NCBI GenBank assembly: GCA_020152595.1
Contig: JAIGNY010000476.1
Span: 1,963,501-2,027,500 of the forward strand
Direction of reading: 5' to 3'
Length of the DNA: 64,000 nt
Origin: Chiridota heheva
Taxonomy: Eukaryota; Echinodermata; Holothuroidea; Apodida; Chiridotidae
The first letter of the stretch is position 1. Every line of letters starts with the position of its first letter. The position numbers and the translations under genes are program-made. This document shows, piece after piece, positions 23,139-32,990 of the stretch. The notes under the pieces were generated by a model. That model saw nothing but the letters and a program-made list of their open reading frames with translations, was not told the DNA's origin and searched no databases.

Positions 23139-23318
23139 TTATTTGTAGTTTTTATTTGTAGTTTTTTGCCCTAGAATTAAAGCACCGATGATAATCAACG
23201 ATAATGCTAGTTTTTTCATTTTAGCTTCTAGTGTATCATCCACCCCACCCGTTCCTGTATCTGGTAGACTGCTGTGTTCTACCTCCGGAACTGGAGGTAT
23301 CTGGTAGGCTGCCGTATT
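23139..23318 (-). pseudogene. C-terminal single-span membrane tail
   Basis: An open stretch of 59 codons ends at TAA 23139-23141. It has no start of its own; a stop precedes it. It carries EVEHSSLPDTGTGG followed by a hydrophobic span MKKLALSLIIIGALILG and a short basic end. Upstream, a 40-bp tandem duplication (23257 and 23297) encodes the same V-E-x-x-S-L-P-D-T peptide in another frame, so the duplication itself caused the frameshift. Probably the last gene, or the tail of the gene at 23360-24425, in the virus-like module. Confidence 0.45.
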
Positions 23319-23359
23319 CTACCCCCGAATCAAGAACTGGACGTTCTGAGGCTGTGATA

Positions 23360-24425
23360 AAATTTATATTAGGTGCTTACCTATAGCAAGGTCTTTAGCA
23401 ATCACAATATTATTGTTGTAGCCAATTTGGGTATCTATACACAAAAGCATATTGCTAGGAATCATGTACAAATCTTGACCCAGACTGAAATCTAAAGGAT
23501 TTGAGGAATACAGTATGTCAGGGTATCTTGATAGCGTTTAATGTAAGGTGGGAGATCTATAGGAGCAGCCACCGCATCCTCAACATTACGAATAAATTGT
23601 GCATCCAGACCACCACTAAAAATTTTGCTGCGAGTTTGTGCTTGAGCACCTAAAACAGCCCACACAAGAACACGAATTCTGTCGTTGATATTGTTGATAC
23701 TAAGGTCTGTGAAACCATCACTAGTTGGTTTGATTATTTTTAAGTAACCAGTTTTCTTATTCGATAATTGGCTGATGTAGTCGACGGTCAGCATCACTTC
23801 CCGGTCACCAAATGACATGATTTTCTTATCATAGCAATTGCTGCAGAGGTTGAAGATCCCCATTTCGCTAGCCACACACTGGACACTGGATAGGGTAATA
23901 AGCGGTTGAGCACCACTTCCAGGTTAAGTACCACTTCTAGTCCCTGATTTGGAACCACTGGTGGGGTCCACTGGGTAACTTTCGGCGAAATCCCAAACTC
24001 TTCACACAGTTGTTCTAACGCCCCGTCACTGGACGGGTTATTGTAAGGGTCAAAGTTATCCTCATCTGGTAGACGAACTTCAAGTCTTTTCAATATTCTC
24101 CGTATGGTGTAATACACATGAAAGCGATAAACTATGCGAACCGTCCAGTGTTTGTAGTTAGTCATCTGCTCGGGAGAAACACCACATCCATCTGCGGCAA
24201 TCCACAGGGCAAATTTTAACTGCGTTTGCCAAAACATCAAAAGGTCGGCACGCCACCTTTCCACAGTGGTATCATCATGTACGCTGTGTATTCGGTAGTT
24301 TTTAAAAATGTTTCAAAAGGTTTACCAAGAAGTACTGATCTGATCCGCCTGGGTATATCCGCTGCTCTGTTTAGATTACTCACACCCACAGTCTCAGCAT
24401 CCTGCCAAACAGGAGCCCCTGCCAT
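23360..24425 (-). pseudogene. Largest ORF group of virus-like module
   Basis: Pieces at 24237-24425 (NLNRAADIPRRIRSVLLGKP; PFETFLKTTEYTAYMMI), 23794-24264 (WRADLLMFWQTQLKFALWIA; FHVYYTIRRILKRLEVRLP) and 23492-23875 (RIRVLVWAVLGAQAQTRSKI; IKRYQDTLTYCIPQIL) run in order, continuing out of frame to about 23360 with MIPSNM and IGYNNNIV. Two or three frameshifts and probably an internal deletion near 23890-23950 (the phrase LEVVLN is duplicated there) break it. The conserved-looking blocks suggest a structural protein of about 400-600 residues. I know similar uncharacterised proteins to be multicopy in cnidarian-type genomes, but I assign no function. Confidence 0.6.
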
Positions 24426-25049
24426 ATGTCAAGGGATGTCGCTACTGGTGCAGCAACAATCGTAGCCAAAACACCTATTCCAACTGCACCAAGTCCCACG
24501 GTTGTTAGTATAAGCACTGTGTTTACTGCTTCACACCCATGGGAGACCCGTGTGTATTTGCGGCCTAGACCTTCTCAAGTAGTAATCTCAGTTTCAAGGT
24601 AACTTTTTAGTTGTATCATATGTTGTTAGCGGAAATTGCTGGCTCCTTCAGCCCCCCTCCCCATTAGGAGCTGTTGGTAATTTTGGATATATGCTGTCAA
24701 CAGCCTTCATAGCTATTTTAATAGTAATGTCACTTCAATTGATAAATTATCATCATTTTTTTCCCCTACTTCTTTATTAACAGTTATTTTTGGCAAGTCT
24801 ATTGCTAGGACGCCCCTCAGCAAAGTTTCGAGTGACATCTAATTTCAGAAGGGGAATACATATAGAAAATTTCCTTAAAACTGAGGGGAGGTACGTGATA
24901 ACTCCAATATACACCTGCACACATCCATTAATCCGCGAGATTTATTCCCAAGCAATATAGAAAGTTACTGCTGAAATTGACTTCGCAGGAAGCCGGTATG
25001 ATTAATTTGATTTGTAAAATGTTTTCTTCTAAGAACATACCTCCTCTTT

Positions 25050-25441
25050 CTATCTCCCTATCAACTCTTTGAATGTATTGAAAGTATAGAAGCCTGGTTC
25101 AATGGTTACTCTTTCAATTTGCTTATCCTCTGAATATCTAATGTCTAAAAATCCACGCTCCTTAAGGTTATACCTGGTGAAGAACACATCTGTGATACCT
25201 ACCTCTTTTACTTGAAGAGGGGTTTCTACTGTAGGTTTCTTGGTTTTCCGGTGGCTACAATCCGCGTCAAAATACTTGACACTTTTTCCCCTCCGCCCTG
25301 TTTCAATGTTGTTCGTTTCTCGGCATACCAAAAAGGAGACACAACAGAGAGCTGAAATTTAATTTCAATATTGAAAAGGGGTAGAAGGGGAATGAAAAAA
25401 GGTGTCAAGTACTTTTGTCGCGGATTGTAGATATGTGCTGT
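25050..25441 (-). pseudogene. Module paralogue B, split by a MITE
   Basis: The coding start (MYYST at about 25427-25441) is separated from the rest by a TA-flanked MITE (25255-25428). Downstream come PLQVKEVGITDVFF and VTIEPGFYTFNTF, which align with PLQVSEVGINDACFF and IEAGLYNFN of the neighbouring gene at 25452-26094. The two are therefore tandem paralogues. After the MITE one further frameshift occurs near 25220. Only the N-terminal half is present; it stops at 25050. Confidence 0.6.
25255..25428. mobile_element. Tc1/mariner-type MITE with TA duplication
   Basis: Ends caatccgcgtcaaaatactt and the inverse of aagtacttttgtcgcggatt form about 27-bp inverted repeats, each bounded by TA. The interior is AT-rich and non-coding. 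The paralogous gene next door lacks the insertion at the same point, which gives an empty-site comparison. Confidence 0.85.
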
Positions 25442-25451
25442 AATACATCGA

Positions 25452-26094
25452 TTATTTTAATAGCAATGTAGCTTTAATGGGGAAATTGTGGTTATTGAAA
25501 GGTTTACCGTTGTTTCGTACCTCTAAGGTGATGGTATTCAGCACATCATTTGCAAGTCGATGCATTCTTGGATGACTATATCGTATATGAGTCATTCGAT
25601 ATATACCAGTCTTATTCACAAGAAATTTACCAAGTCTTTTCGTGGGATTCCCATCAACAAGGTTATGCGAAACATCTAACTCCCGGAGGTGAATGCTTAA
25701 GGAAAGATCCATCATAAGAGGAAGTACATGATCGCTCATATACACACCTTATTGCATTATTTTCATTAGTTAGTTCGAATCCCAATAGCTCTAAGATAGT
25801 TTCACTTAAAAGAAGCGCAACCCTATCTGGCACAGTTATAGGGATCAGTGAGGTAACCGACTCGAAATCAACACCCCCCGCATCATTTTGGATTATTCCT
25901 TCATCTAATCTCTTTTTATTCATATTGAAATTATACAGGCCTGCCTCAATCTTCGTTATCTTGATCTTTCTACTATAAAAAAAAAAGCACGCATCATTGA
26001 TTCCTACTTCGCTTACCTGGAGCGGGAATTGTAGGTTGGCGGGTTCTCCAATGACGATATGCGTGCTGTAATACATCGTAGTATTAAATATCAT
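25452..26094 (-). pseudogene. Module paralogue A (frameshifted)
   Basis: Frame one (26094-25663) has LQFPLQVSEVGINDACFF, KIKITKIEAGLYNFN, ITVPDRVALLLSETILELLG. Frame two (25745-25452) continues with LSIHLRELDVSHNLVDGNP, HIRYSHPRMHRLANDVLN, NHNFPIKATLLLK. The frameshift lies between about 25680 and 25745. Predicted beta-rich with short conserved turns; a capsid-, spike- or fibre-like role is possible but unproven. It overlaps closely with the next gene upstream, like other members of this array. Confidence 0.6.
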
Positions 26095-26095
26095 A

Positions 26096-26742
26096 AGGTA
26101 TCTTCAATTTGGTCGCCTGGATACCCATGCGATAAGTGCACCACCCACTGCAAGCACAAGTGCCCACAAGTGACTCCCAACTGCCCAACCTTTGTGAAAA
26201 TGTCACCAATTAGATTGAAAAACAAAGAAAGGGCACCACCAATGATGCCCGGTAGAACTGCACCGAGCCATTTATCAAAACGTTACATCACCCGACTCAG
26301 TGCTTTGACAACATTATCCTTCACTGGCGGCGTTGGCTGTGGTGTTGGCACGGGAACTCCTCCCTGCCCAAGTGCCAGTATGATTGTGGATATTATAAAC
26401 CCTAATGTGGTCAGAATGGAAGCAATCGTCACACCCTGCTCTCGAAACAACCAATTTTTCTCGCAGAGAAAGGTCGCTATATACAAGCTCACGCGCAAGG
26501 TCACGTATCTGCCGTACCTGAGACTTCAGATCACCACGAAGTGTATCTATGCTGGTCTGTAGAGCGTCTTGCAGACCTTCCAGCTGTTCAATCTCTTTAC
26601 GTATACTTGTCTTTTCGTCTGTATCGCTGGTTGCTTCGAGGCGGTCTCTTGCCTCTTCGAGTTGTTGGTCAGTTTCCATAAGCTTGCTTTCTTGAGCCAA
26701 TAATGTACCTCGTTGAGTTATAAGCTGCTTGTCGAGTTCCAT
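26096..26742 (-). pseudogene. Coiled-coil plus membrane protein (broken)
   Basis: An N-terminal coiled coil of about 100 residues (MELDKQLITQRGTLLAQ to QVRQIRDLARELVYSD) is followed, after a frameshift near 26460, by FREQGVTIASILTTLGFIIS and a second hydrophobic part (TIILALGQGG). A Pro/Thr linker PVPTPQPTPP comes next. An in-frame TAA at 26283-26285 then precedes another hydrophobic stretch (LPGIIGGALSLFFNLIGDIF) that runs to about 26096. The layout (long coiled coil, membrane anchor, Pro-rich linker, second hydrophobic region) suggests a membrane-active or tail protein. It is dead as it stands. Confidence 0.6.
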
Positions 26743-26770
26743 GAGCTCCCGTAGGGGTAATGGGGGAGCA

Positions 26771-27025
26771 TCAGTCTGAACAGTTACTTTTTTCCCCTAT
26801 TAATTCTTCGATATCACTTAACAGCGCAGTTACATTGGGATCTGTGTCATCAAGGACGTTAGACGCCATATTCTCTATTTCGGTAGCAGCATTTTGTCTA
26901 GAACTATCACCAAATAATTCCCTGATTGCCCCTCCTCTTTGTGACTTGATTGTTGCTACAGTGATCCATCCACCAGTCCAAATTTTGTTGAAGTGGTTCT
27001 CACTACCTCTGTGTGTAAGATACAA
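26771..27025 (-). CDS. Small ORF of module, 84 aa
   Basis: Opens at an ATG (27025) and ends TAG at 26771. Contains RGGAIRELFGDSSRQNAATE and an acidic helix LLSDIEELIGEKS. It lies 28 bp upstream of the coiled-coil gene. It may be the N-terminal part of the same ancestral gene. No family recognised. Confidence 0.4.
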   Translation of the reverse strand: MYLTHRGSENHFNKIWTGGWITVATIKSQRGGAIRELFGDSSRQNAATEIENMASNVLDDTDPNVTALLSDIEELIGEKSNCSD

Positions 27026-27068
27026 ATTATGTTATGAATCCAACTTAAATAGCTTATTTTTTGAAGTA

Positions 27069-27284
27069 CTAGCAATTTTCAGCGTAAAATTTGTCTACGA
27101 GCTGAATCTTGTCAACTTCACGTAGTTGTTCTGTTATAGATAGAACAAACCCATCAACGCTAGTTTCAGTCGCAGTGGGTACACCGAGAAGGAAACCATC
27201 CAAGTACGGATCATCAGCCGAGTAATCAGCCAGGTCATCCCTTCGATCAAAATCATCCATTGGTATATCCTCCATTGTTATCAT
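27069..27284 (-). CDS. Small acidic ORF of module, 71 aa
   Basis: Met-start ORF with an Asp-rich N-terminus (MEDIPMDDFDRRDDLADYS) and SVDGFVLSITEQLREVDKI. Soluble, acidic, no known domain. Its spacing to neighbours is short, as in the rest of the array. Confidence 0.45.
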   Translation of the reverse strand: MITMEDIPMDDFDRRDDLADYSADDPYLDGFLLGVPTATETSVDGFVLSITEQLREVDKIQLVDKFYAENC

Positions 27285-27448
27285 ATCATAGACTTTAACT
27301 TCAATTTAACAAGAAATAAGCAGACCGCATTCCAATCGTAGCAATTGTAATAAAAGCCAACTCTCGGTTGTGTTGTTGAGGGGATGGTGAATAGAAAGTC
27401 TTCTAGGCGAGGCTTCGAATCTAGTCGAATAGAGTCTGCACCCTAAAC

Positions 27449-27726
27449 CTAATTGTAAAATCTCATTGCGTCATCTACATTTCTGAAGGTCTGTACAGCA
27501 CGTCTTTCTGCCATAAATCTTTGATTCATCCTATCTAGCTTCTCTTGCTTATCACGAGCCCCCCAAATTGAGCTGCCTGCATTTTCCCCACGGCTTTATC
27601 ATGACGCGGACGTTCTTTCTGTGCAGCAAGGTCCTTGGCGAGCTGACTTAATACAAAGTTTGAACCCGAAAATGCTAGGGTGTTTACTAAAGTTCTACCT
27701 ACAAGCAAGACAATCGTAGCCATCAT
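27449..27726 (-). pseudogene. Module ORF with membrane N-terminus (frameshift)
   Basis: Starts MMATIVLLVGRTLVNTLAFSGS (27726), then a basic helical stretch DLAAQKERPRHDKAVGKMQ. After a frameshift near 27555 it continues with MNQRFMAERRAVQTFRNV and ends at TAG 27449-27451. About 90 residues in the ancestral form: short hydrophobic start, long amphipathic helix. Family unnamed; likely a minor structural or membrane protein. Confidence 0.55.
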
Positions 27727-27767
27727 CCATCAGACACATATGTTTAATTGGATGGTGTAGTAATGAT

Positions 27768-27896
27768 TTAATCAGGAATGATACCTTGGGAAACTAACCA
27801 CTCACGAGTCATAGTAGCTGCTGTAAAATTCAATGTAAGGAGTGCCACATCGCGAGGTTTCATCCCTTATGAGGGTGGTGGCTTCAAGCTTTTCAT
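27768..27896 (-). pseudogene. Tiny module ORF with in-frame stop
   Basis: A 43-codon reading stretch with TAA at codon 10 ends at 27768-27770. The downstream part starts at a second ATG and contains MKPRDVALLTLNFTAATM and REWLVSQGII. Too short for firm annotation, but it continues the co-directional series. Confidence 0.35.
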
Positions 27897-28028
27897 AACA
27901 GCACTTTCTAGAACTGCATGGCCCGTGGCTCATAAGACTATTGTTACAGGTACAGGAATTTGATAACTTGCTTATGTTGCGTCATTTTCTAGTATACATA
28001 AACATCTGCAGTTATGTTCAATTGGTTT

Positions 28029-28202
28029 TCAGGCATGAGGGGTGGGGGGGACTAGGTGTGGGGGAACTAGTGTATGGCGATTTTGAGCTAAAACGACGGC
28101 AGCAGAAGCAACTACGACAACAGCTAGTACACCCCACCAAATATCCCAAGAGGCCTTGTGTGGATCTGTCTCTGCAGCGGGTAGACGCTGGAGTTGCTTC
28201 AT
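28029..28202 (-). CDS. 57-residue single-span membrane protein
   Basis: A complete intact ORF from ATG (28200-28202) to TGA (28029-28031). It has a polar start, SWDIWW, a clear membrane span GVLAVVVVASAAVVLA, and a Pro-rich end (PPHLVPPTPHA). It is one of the few unbroken reading frames in the module and sits directly after the 191-residue ORF. Small membrane proteins of this kind are common in virus-like modules; the specific role is unknown. Confidence 0.5.
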   Translation of the reverse strand: MKQLQRLPAAETDPHKASWDIWWGVLAVVVVASAAVVLAQNRHTLVPPHLVPPTPHA

Positions 28203-28227
28203 CTACCGAAGTTCCCCTTGAAAGCGC

Positions 28228-28803
28228 TCAGTCTCCTTCGAATGAGGGACATCCATCGTTATCTGACGTTTTGCCTTGCGTGTCTCCGCAGCACGTTTCC
28301 TGGCTTTCACCCTCTTGGGGGTTTTCAACCTCTGTATCTCCATTGTTTATATCATTTGTTTTTGTATATTCAATATTGCTCCCAGGTATAAGAACCATAC
28401 TTACTGGTGCAATCCAGAACCCCCATTTAAGAAATAGTCTACAACTTACACTTCTTAATGCAGTGTTTATAAAGGGATCTTTTCCAAGGTCTGTAGCAAG
28501 GGCCTGCTCACTATCAATGTTAAATATACCGGCTACTGCACGTGCATATAAATTTGTTGCTGTTTTCCCCACGCTTTTAGTCATTTCATCACCAAGACGG
28601 GCCTCATATACAGCATGTAATCGTTCCACATCTGTACCCGATATCTCTTGAAGCTGTCGAGATGAAATGTGCTTCCCTAAATAGTCCATGGATATGTCTC
28701 CATGGACAGCTAGCTGCTCCATGGCAGCTAGCTGCTTGCGGTGGGCATCTTGTGATGGCTCTTGCGATGGCACACCTAGTAATTCTATAAAAATTATCGA
28801 CAT
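28228..28803 (-). CDS. 191-residue ORF of virus-like module
   Basis: Intact Met-start ORF. The helical middle contains MDYLGKHISSRQLQEISGTD, RLHAVYEARLGDEMTKSVG and DPFINTALRSVSC. A hydrophobic segment LFLKWGFWIAPVSMVLIP (likely membrane-inserted) follows, then an acidic Glu/Asp/Ser tail with cysteines. It begins the array on the minus strand; upstream lies only minisatellite. I cannot assign a family. Codon use is ordinary, and no introns are needed. Confidence 0.55.
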   Translation of the reverse strand: MSIIFIELLGVPSQEPSQDAHRKQLAAMEQLAVHGDISMDYLGKHISSRQLQEISGTDVERLHAVYEARLGDEMTKSVGKTATNLYARAVAGIFNIDSEQALATDLGKDPFINTALRSVSCRLFLKWGFWIAPVSMVLIPGSNIEYTKTNDINNGDTEVENPQEGESQETCCGDTQGKTSDNDGCPSFEGD

Positions 28804-28913
28804 TCATTATCACTTCACGAACACGCAATACAATGAAATAAATATACCACAGGTGTAGTGCAAGTATGATTATTAATAATGCTGTGTTCAACATGGTGTT
28901 ATAGCAAATGGGA

Positions 28914-29825
28914 TGGGTTCTAGCAAATGGGATGGGTTCTAGAAAAGGGGAGGGTTCTAGCAAGGGAAGGGGATTCATGCAAGAGGGAGGGGTTCTAGCA
29001 AGAGAGAGTGGGTTCTAGCAAGGGGAGGGGCTCTAGCAAGGGGAGGGCGGTTCTAGCAAGAGGGAGGGGGTTCTAGAAATGGGGAGGGTTCTAGCAAGGG
29101 GAAGGGGATTCATGCAAGAGGGAGGGGTTCTAGCAAGGGAGAGTGGGTTCTAGCAAGGGGAGGGGCTCTAGCAAGGGGGAGGGCGGTTCTAGCAAGGCGA
29201 GTGCGTTCAACATGGGGAAGAGGTTCTAGCAAGGGGTTGGGTTCTAGCAAGGGGGAGGGATTTCTAACAAAGGGAGGGGGTTCGAGCCAAAAGGTCACAC
29301 AGTTTATAATGGGACTAAAAAAACGTTTTCATGTGGTAGGAGTTATGAAATTTTGTATGTTTGAACATTTTTACGGTAATAAATCTAGCAAGGCGGAAGG
29401 GGGCGGGGTCTAGCAAGAGGAGGAAGTGGGTTCTAGCAAGGGGGTGAGTTCTAGCAAGGGGAGGTGGAGTTCTTGCAGGGAAGGGGTTCTAGCAAAGGGA
29501 AGGGGTTCCAGCAAATGGGAGGGGTTCTAGCAAGGGAGGGGTTCTAGCAAGGGGGAGGGATTCAAGCAAGGGAGGGGATTCTATCAAGTGGAGGGGGTTT
29601 AGCAAGGGGAGGGGATCTAGCAAGGGGAGGGGTTTAACAAGGGAAGAGATTCTAGCAAGGGGTAGGGTTTTATCAAGGGGAGAGGGTTCTAGCCAGGGGA
29701 GGGGGTTTAGCAAGGGGGAGGGGTTCTAGCAAGGGGAAGGGAATGAGGCTCTAGCAAGGGAGATCGGGTTCTAGCAAGAAGGAGGGGGAGGGGTTATAGC
29801 AAGAGAGAGGGGTTCTAGCAATTGA
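28914..29825. repeat. Degenerate minisatellite, ggttctagcaaggggaggg unit
   Basis: About 45 variants of a 17-24 bp unit (ttctagcaaggggaggg) run from 28914 to 29825, interrupted by 120 bp of unrelated sequence at 29290-29390. Minus-strand frames encode LEPLPLARTPPL-like repeats, which are artefacts. Confidence 0.93.
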
Positions 29826-29829
29826 CTAC

Positions 29830-31230
29830 ACCAATCAAGCTGGGGAATTCCCAAGATACATACCCACATCATTCAAATAAAAGCAACTGACATTTACCCT
29901 GTTCATTTAAAGCACTTTGTCTTTAAATTGTTATCGTGTTATCAGTGTTAGGTTTGGACATGCGCATTAAGGTTAAAAATCTTAATGTTAGGCTGAAAAA
30001 TCCATGTTAGGGTTTAAAAAATTCAAGAATGCATCTTAAACAATTTTTCATTTTATAGCAAAAAATCCACCTTGATTTGTCTTTTCTTGGACTTTTGAAT
30101 GAGATGCGGGGAGAAGAGAGGGGGAGGGGGGGGGGCTGTTCTTATTTTGCCGGCTTATCAAATATTTAGGTGTATAACATGAATCCTTTGAACATTTAAA
30201 AAATATGCAAATATCACGTGATCTGTACTAAGTTCAGAACAGCGACATGTTAATTTTTTAGATTGAAAGAAAGTTGTTTTTTCTCTATCCAACGATTTTC
30301 ATGAGATGACATGATAGCATTTTTCGTAATTTTCATAAATAATATCTTGGCATACTGTTGTAAATCGAAATTTTAACTAACAATTCCTGCATCCTATGAT
30401 CTCTACAGTTTTCAAACCTCTTCCAGCCCATATACTTGACCATTATTCCCAAAGACTCATCTCATTACGTACCCATCGTATAATATCTCTAGCGGAAGGC
30501 AATTAACTGGCCTGGCGTGACACACTTTCAAACCCAGTCCATATACATACACTTCAAAGCCGCGAACAGGGTCATAACATCTAATAAGTGGTGGTAAAGA
30601 GGTCATATTCTATGGGATAGCTTCGAACCAAACTTCTAAAATTGGGGACATAAAACATACAAGCGACCAGTTTGAATCTATTTTGGAAAATTGTGGGACT
30701 GGGGACATACTGAATTGAAGGACTTAGCCAAAACATCACATTATAGATGGCGCAATGCATTTTGATTTGTGATGCCATGCGTTTTCTATCATGCAATAGG
30801 GAAGTCAATTTTTGATCTGTAGGTGCCGTTAATATATTTGGATACACACCAGCATACGATAACACACTGTGACTACCTCACAGGCCCAAAGAAGATAAAA
30901 TCGTCAATGTTGAGCTTTCTGCCAATTGGGGATATCCCCAATTGCAGGTGTGTCCCTAATTGGAAGGTGTGTAAACATATGATTATCCCCAATTTCCACC
31001 ATCTACAAGTGCATATACACATGCATACACACACACATACGGGCAGACGTAAAAATCACTCAATTTTGTCCTGTTACAAAAACTTATGACACCTAACCCC
31101 TGATATGAGGGAATCATATGAGATGACCTTAGATGGCCCCAATACAATATCTCATCCCCACATATATACTATATGTGGGTGATAAGATAACAATTGAAAA
31201 AAATAACTTCTCATTCCCAGTTACAGTCAA
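29830..31230. other. No gene; one perfect palindrome
   Basis: AT-rich stretch 3' of the FAD oxidoreductase gene. A perfect 22-bp palindrome (caattggggatatccccaattg) lies at 30923-30944, with related ttggggata / tatccccaatt pieces nearby at 30640 and 30980. A poly-G patch occurs at 30125-30135. Confidence 0.5.
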
Positions 31231-31233
31231 GGT

Positions 31234-32002
31234 TTATATTAAACCTGGTCCATTACTTGTTGTTACTTTCAAAACGGCTTGCTTCACGTGATCAGTAAGG
31301 AGTATATGGTTGGCTGCTTCTCGCCCTGTTGATACTGCTCTTTCCATAAGTGCGGAAGGGTAATCTGTTTGGAGCCAATCTCCTGCAAAAAATAATTTAG
31401 GAACGCCCTTCTCCAAAGGTGTACCTGAATTAGGTCGGTCACATCCTAATCCACTTGCAAATGAGGCAAAATTTTGAAAGGAATATACGTGATAGAAAAG
31501 AATTTTAAACTGCTGTTCTATAATCTCGGGATATATCTCTCCAACAGTAGGAGAAATAATGTCCCACACTTGTTCATCCGGAACAGGCCCGTGTTTCCAC
31601 GTGTACAAATGAAATTCCATTACAGAACCACCAGTCCTATTCGCCCATTCAATACATTCTTCCTCTATAAAATGGTATTGCGCAATCAGATTGATAGGAT
31701 GATGTTCAGGGGTTTGTAAGATCGGATAAATCGTTGTGTTTGTAAGTTGTTTGTTGAACCACACCCGTAGAACTTTGTATGGGGGAGCAACGTGGACACC
31801 AGTTTGCACGAGGTTATTTAATGCGCTCCAAGATGCTGTGTAATCCGTCGCAGGATTTACCATCACAGTTGTTTCAAGGATCTTTTTCACTCCAATAATA
31901 TCAGTGGCGAGGATGACATAATCAAAAGCCTCCTCGTCTCCGAAAATTAAACCTTTTGATGAATCGATAGATAGTTTATTGACTGCCGTGTTCGTTTGAA
32001 TT
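31234..32002 (-). CDS. FAD oxidoreductase, terminal exon
   Basis: Last coding exon (about 255 residues) of a flavin-dependent amine-oxidase / phytoene-desaturase-type enzyme. It follows an acceptor tgcattattcccatag and begins in phase 2, matching the exon at 35336-35421. It contains FDYVILATDIIGVKKIL (Rossmann-side segment), YKVLRVWFNKQL, VMEFHLYTWKHG and the C-terminal FAD-contact motif LFFAGDWLQTDYPSALMERA followed by VSTGREAANHILL. Family knowledge: such enzymes oxidise or isomerise polyenes or amines; the closest resemblance by eye is to CrtU/desaturase-like proteins. Substrate unknown. The exon is intact. Confidence 0.85.
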
Positions 32003-32009
32003 CTATGGG

Positions 32010-32990
32010 AATAATGCAAATTTACGATTAGAGCCAATATATATTCACAGCATAAACTAGAATACGGTGCATCGTGCACGTAGATGAAAAACACAACCGA
32101 TAAAATGCTTTAATCTGTTTTAACTGAAGGTTACCTTTGGATGTTATATCCTGTATAACATTAAATAATGCCACCATTAAGTTTTTTTTAGAAGCACTGA
32201 ATTTACTGTTAAGTAAATGGAAATCCTTACTTAATTGGTATACAGAAAGTTGTAATATTACACTGATATGCTTGAGGCATCTTTCGTATACTGTCAGGGG
32301 CGGCTAAACCGGGGGCACATGGGCACGTGCCCCGCCACTTTTCTGAAAAGTTTAAAAAGTACTCTTTTTCAGAAGGAAAAGTGCCCTTTTTCAGAAGGAA
32401 TAGTACCCTTTCAAAAAAGACAAGCGCCTTTTTTTTTAGAAAGATGCCTTTTTTTTTCTTCAAAGACTATATGATCTTTTCATTATAAAAGAAAGTAACA
32501 AAAACGTCGCCCTCAAAAGAATAAATTTGTGAAATTCCACGTGCTTCGCGCGCATGCACTTTTCTAAATATTCCCTAAACGTTGGGGGCCTAACAGCCCT
32601 ATATATTTGATTTTTTTTTTCAAACTTAAAAAACCTTCACCTCATTCATTACAAGACTAATCATCTTATAACTTTTGATACCCACGACACTTTATTAAAT
32701 ATTCCTTAAGAAGCGAGTAAACTTTTATTTGGTTTTCTCATTCACTACAAGATCAATCTTCTTACATCTCTTAATACTCAAGGCTAATTGGGCTATATTT
32801 CCAAATAGCGCAATTGAAGTAACTCAGGCTATATAGTTTCACTGACTTTAAAATCACCAGTGTAACTAACCAGGGAGCTTAAAGTAACAGCTCGTGCAGT
32901 TACACTATCTAGTTCTTCACAATAAGTTATTTTGCTTGTGTACAGAAAAGAGAGTCTTATAACTGATGGTTATCTGTCAGTCTGTGATAG
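32010..32990. other. Intron; repeat fragments
   Basis: Intron sequence of the FAD gene. A caggggcggctaaac...gggcacgtgcccc segment at 32295-32335 with following aaaagtgccctttttcagaagg phrases is a repeat fragment; similar phrases occur at 45840-45900 and 46570-46680. No ORF. Confidence 0.5.

Larger units (their letters stand above)
23139..28803 (-). mobile_element. Decayed virus-like multi-ORF module, class unassigned
   Basis: At least nine minus-strand ORFs lie head to tail without introns over 5.7 kb: 28228-28803, 28029-28202, 27768-27896, 27449-27726, 27069-27284, 26771-27025, 26096-26742, 25452-26094, 25050-25441, 23360-24425 and 23139-23318. Several encode small proteins with one membrane segment, two are paralogues of each other, and almost all carry one or two frameshifts or stops. 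The compact one-strand layout in intron-rich host DNA is virus-like. I see no DNA polymerase, integrase, packaging ATPase or protease, so assignment to Polintons or any other group is only inference. No terminal repeats were found. Confidence 0.6.

Noticed and set aside
29290..29390. Possible unique gene segment inside the minisatellite
   Set aside because: Only about 100 bp, no ORF, no splice signals.
28604..29713. LEP/LART repeat ORFs on the minus strand
   Set aside because: Produced by the degenerate minisatellite at 28914-29825.
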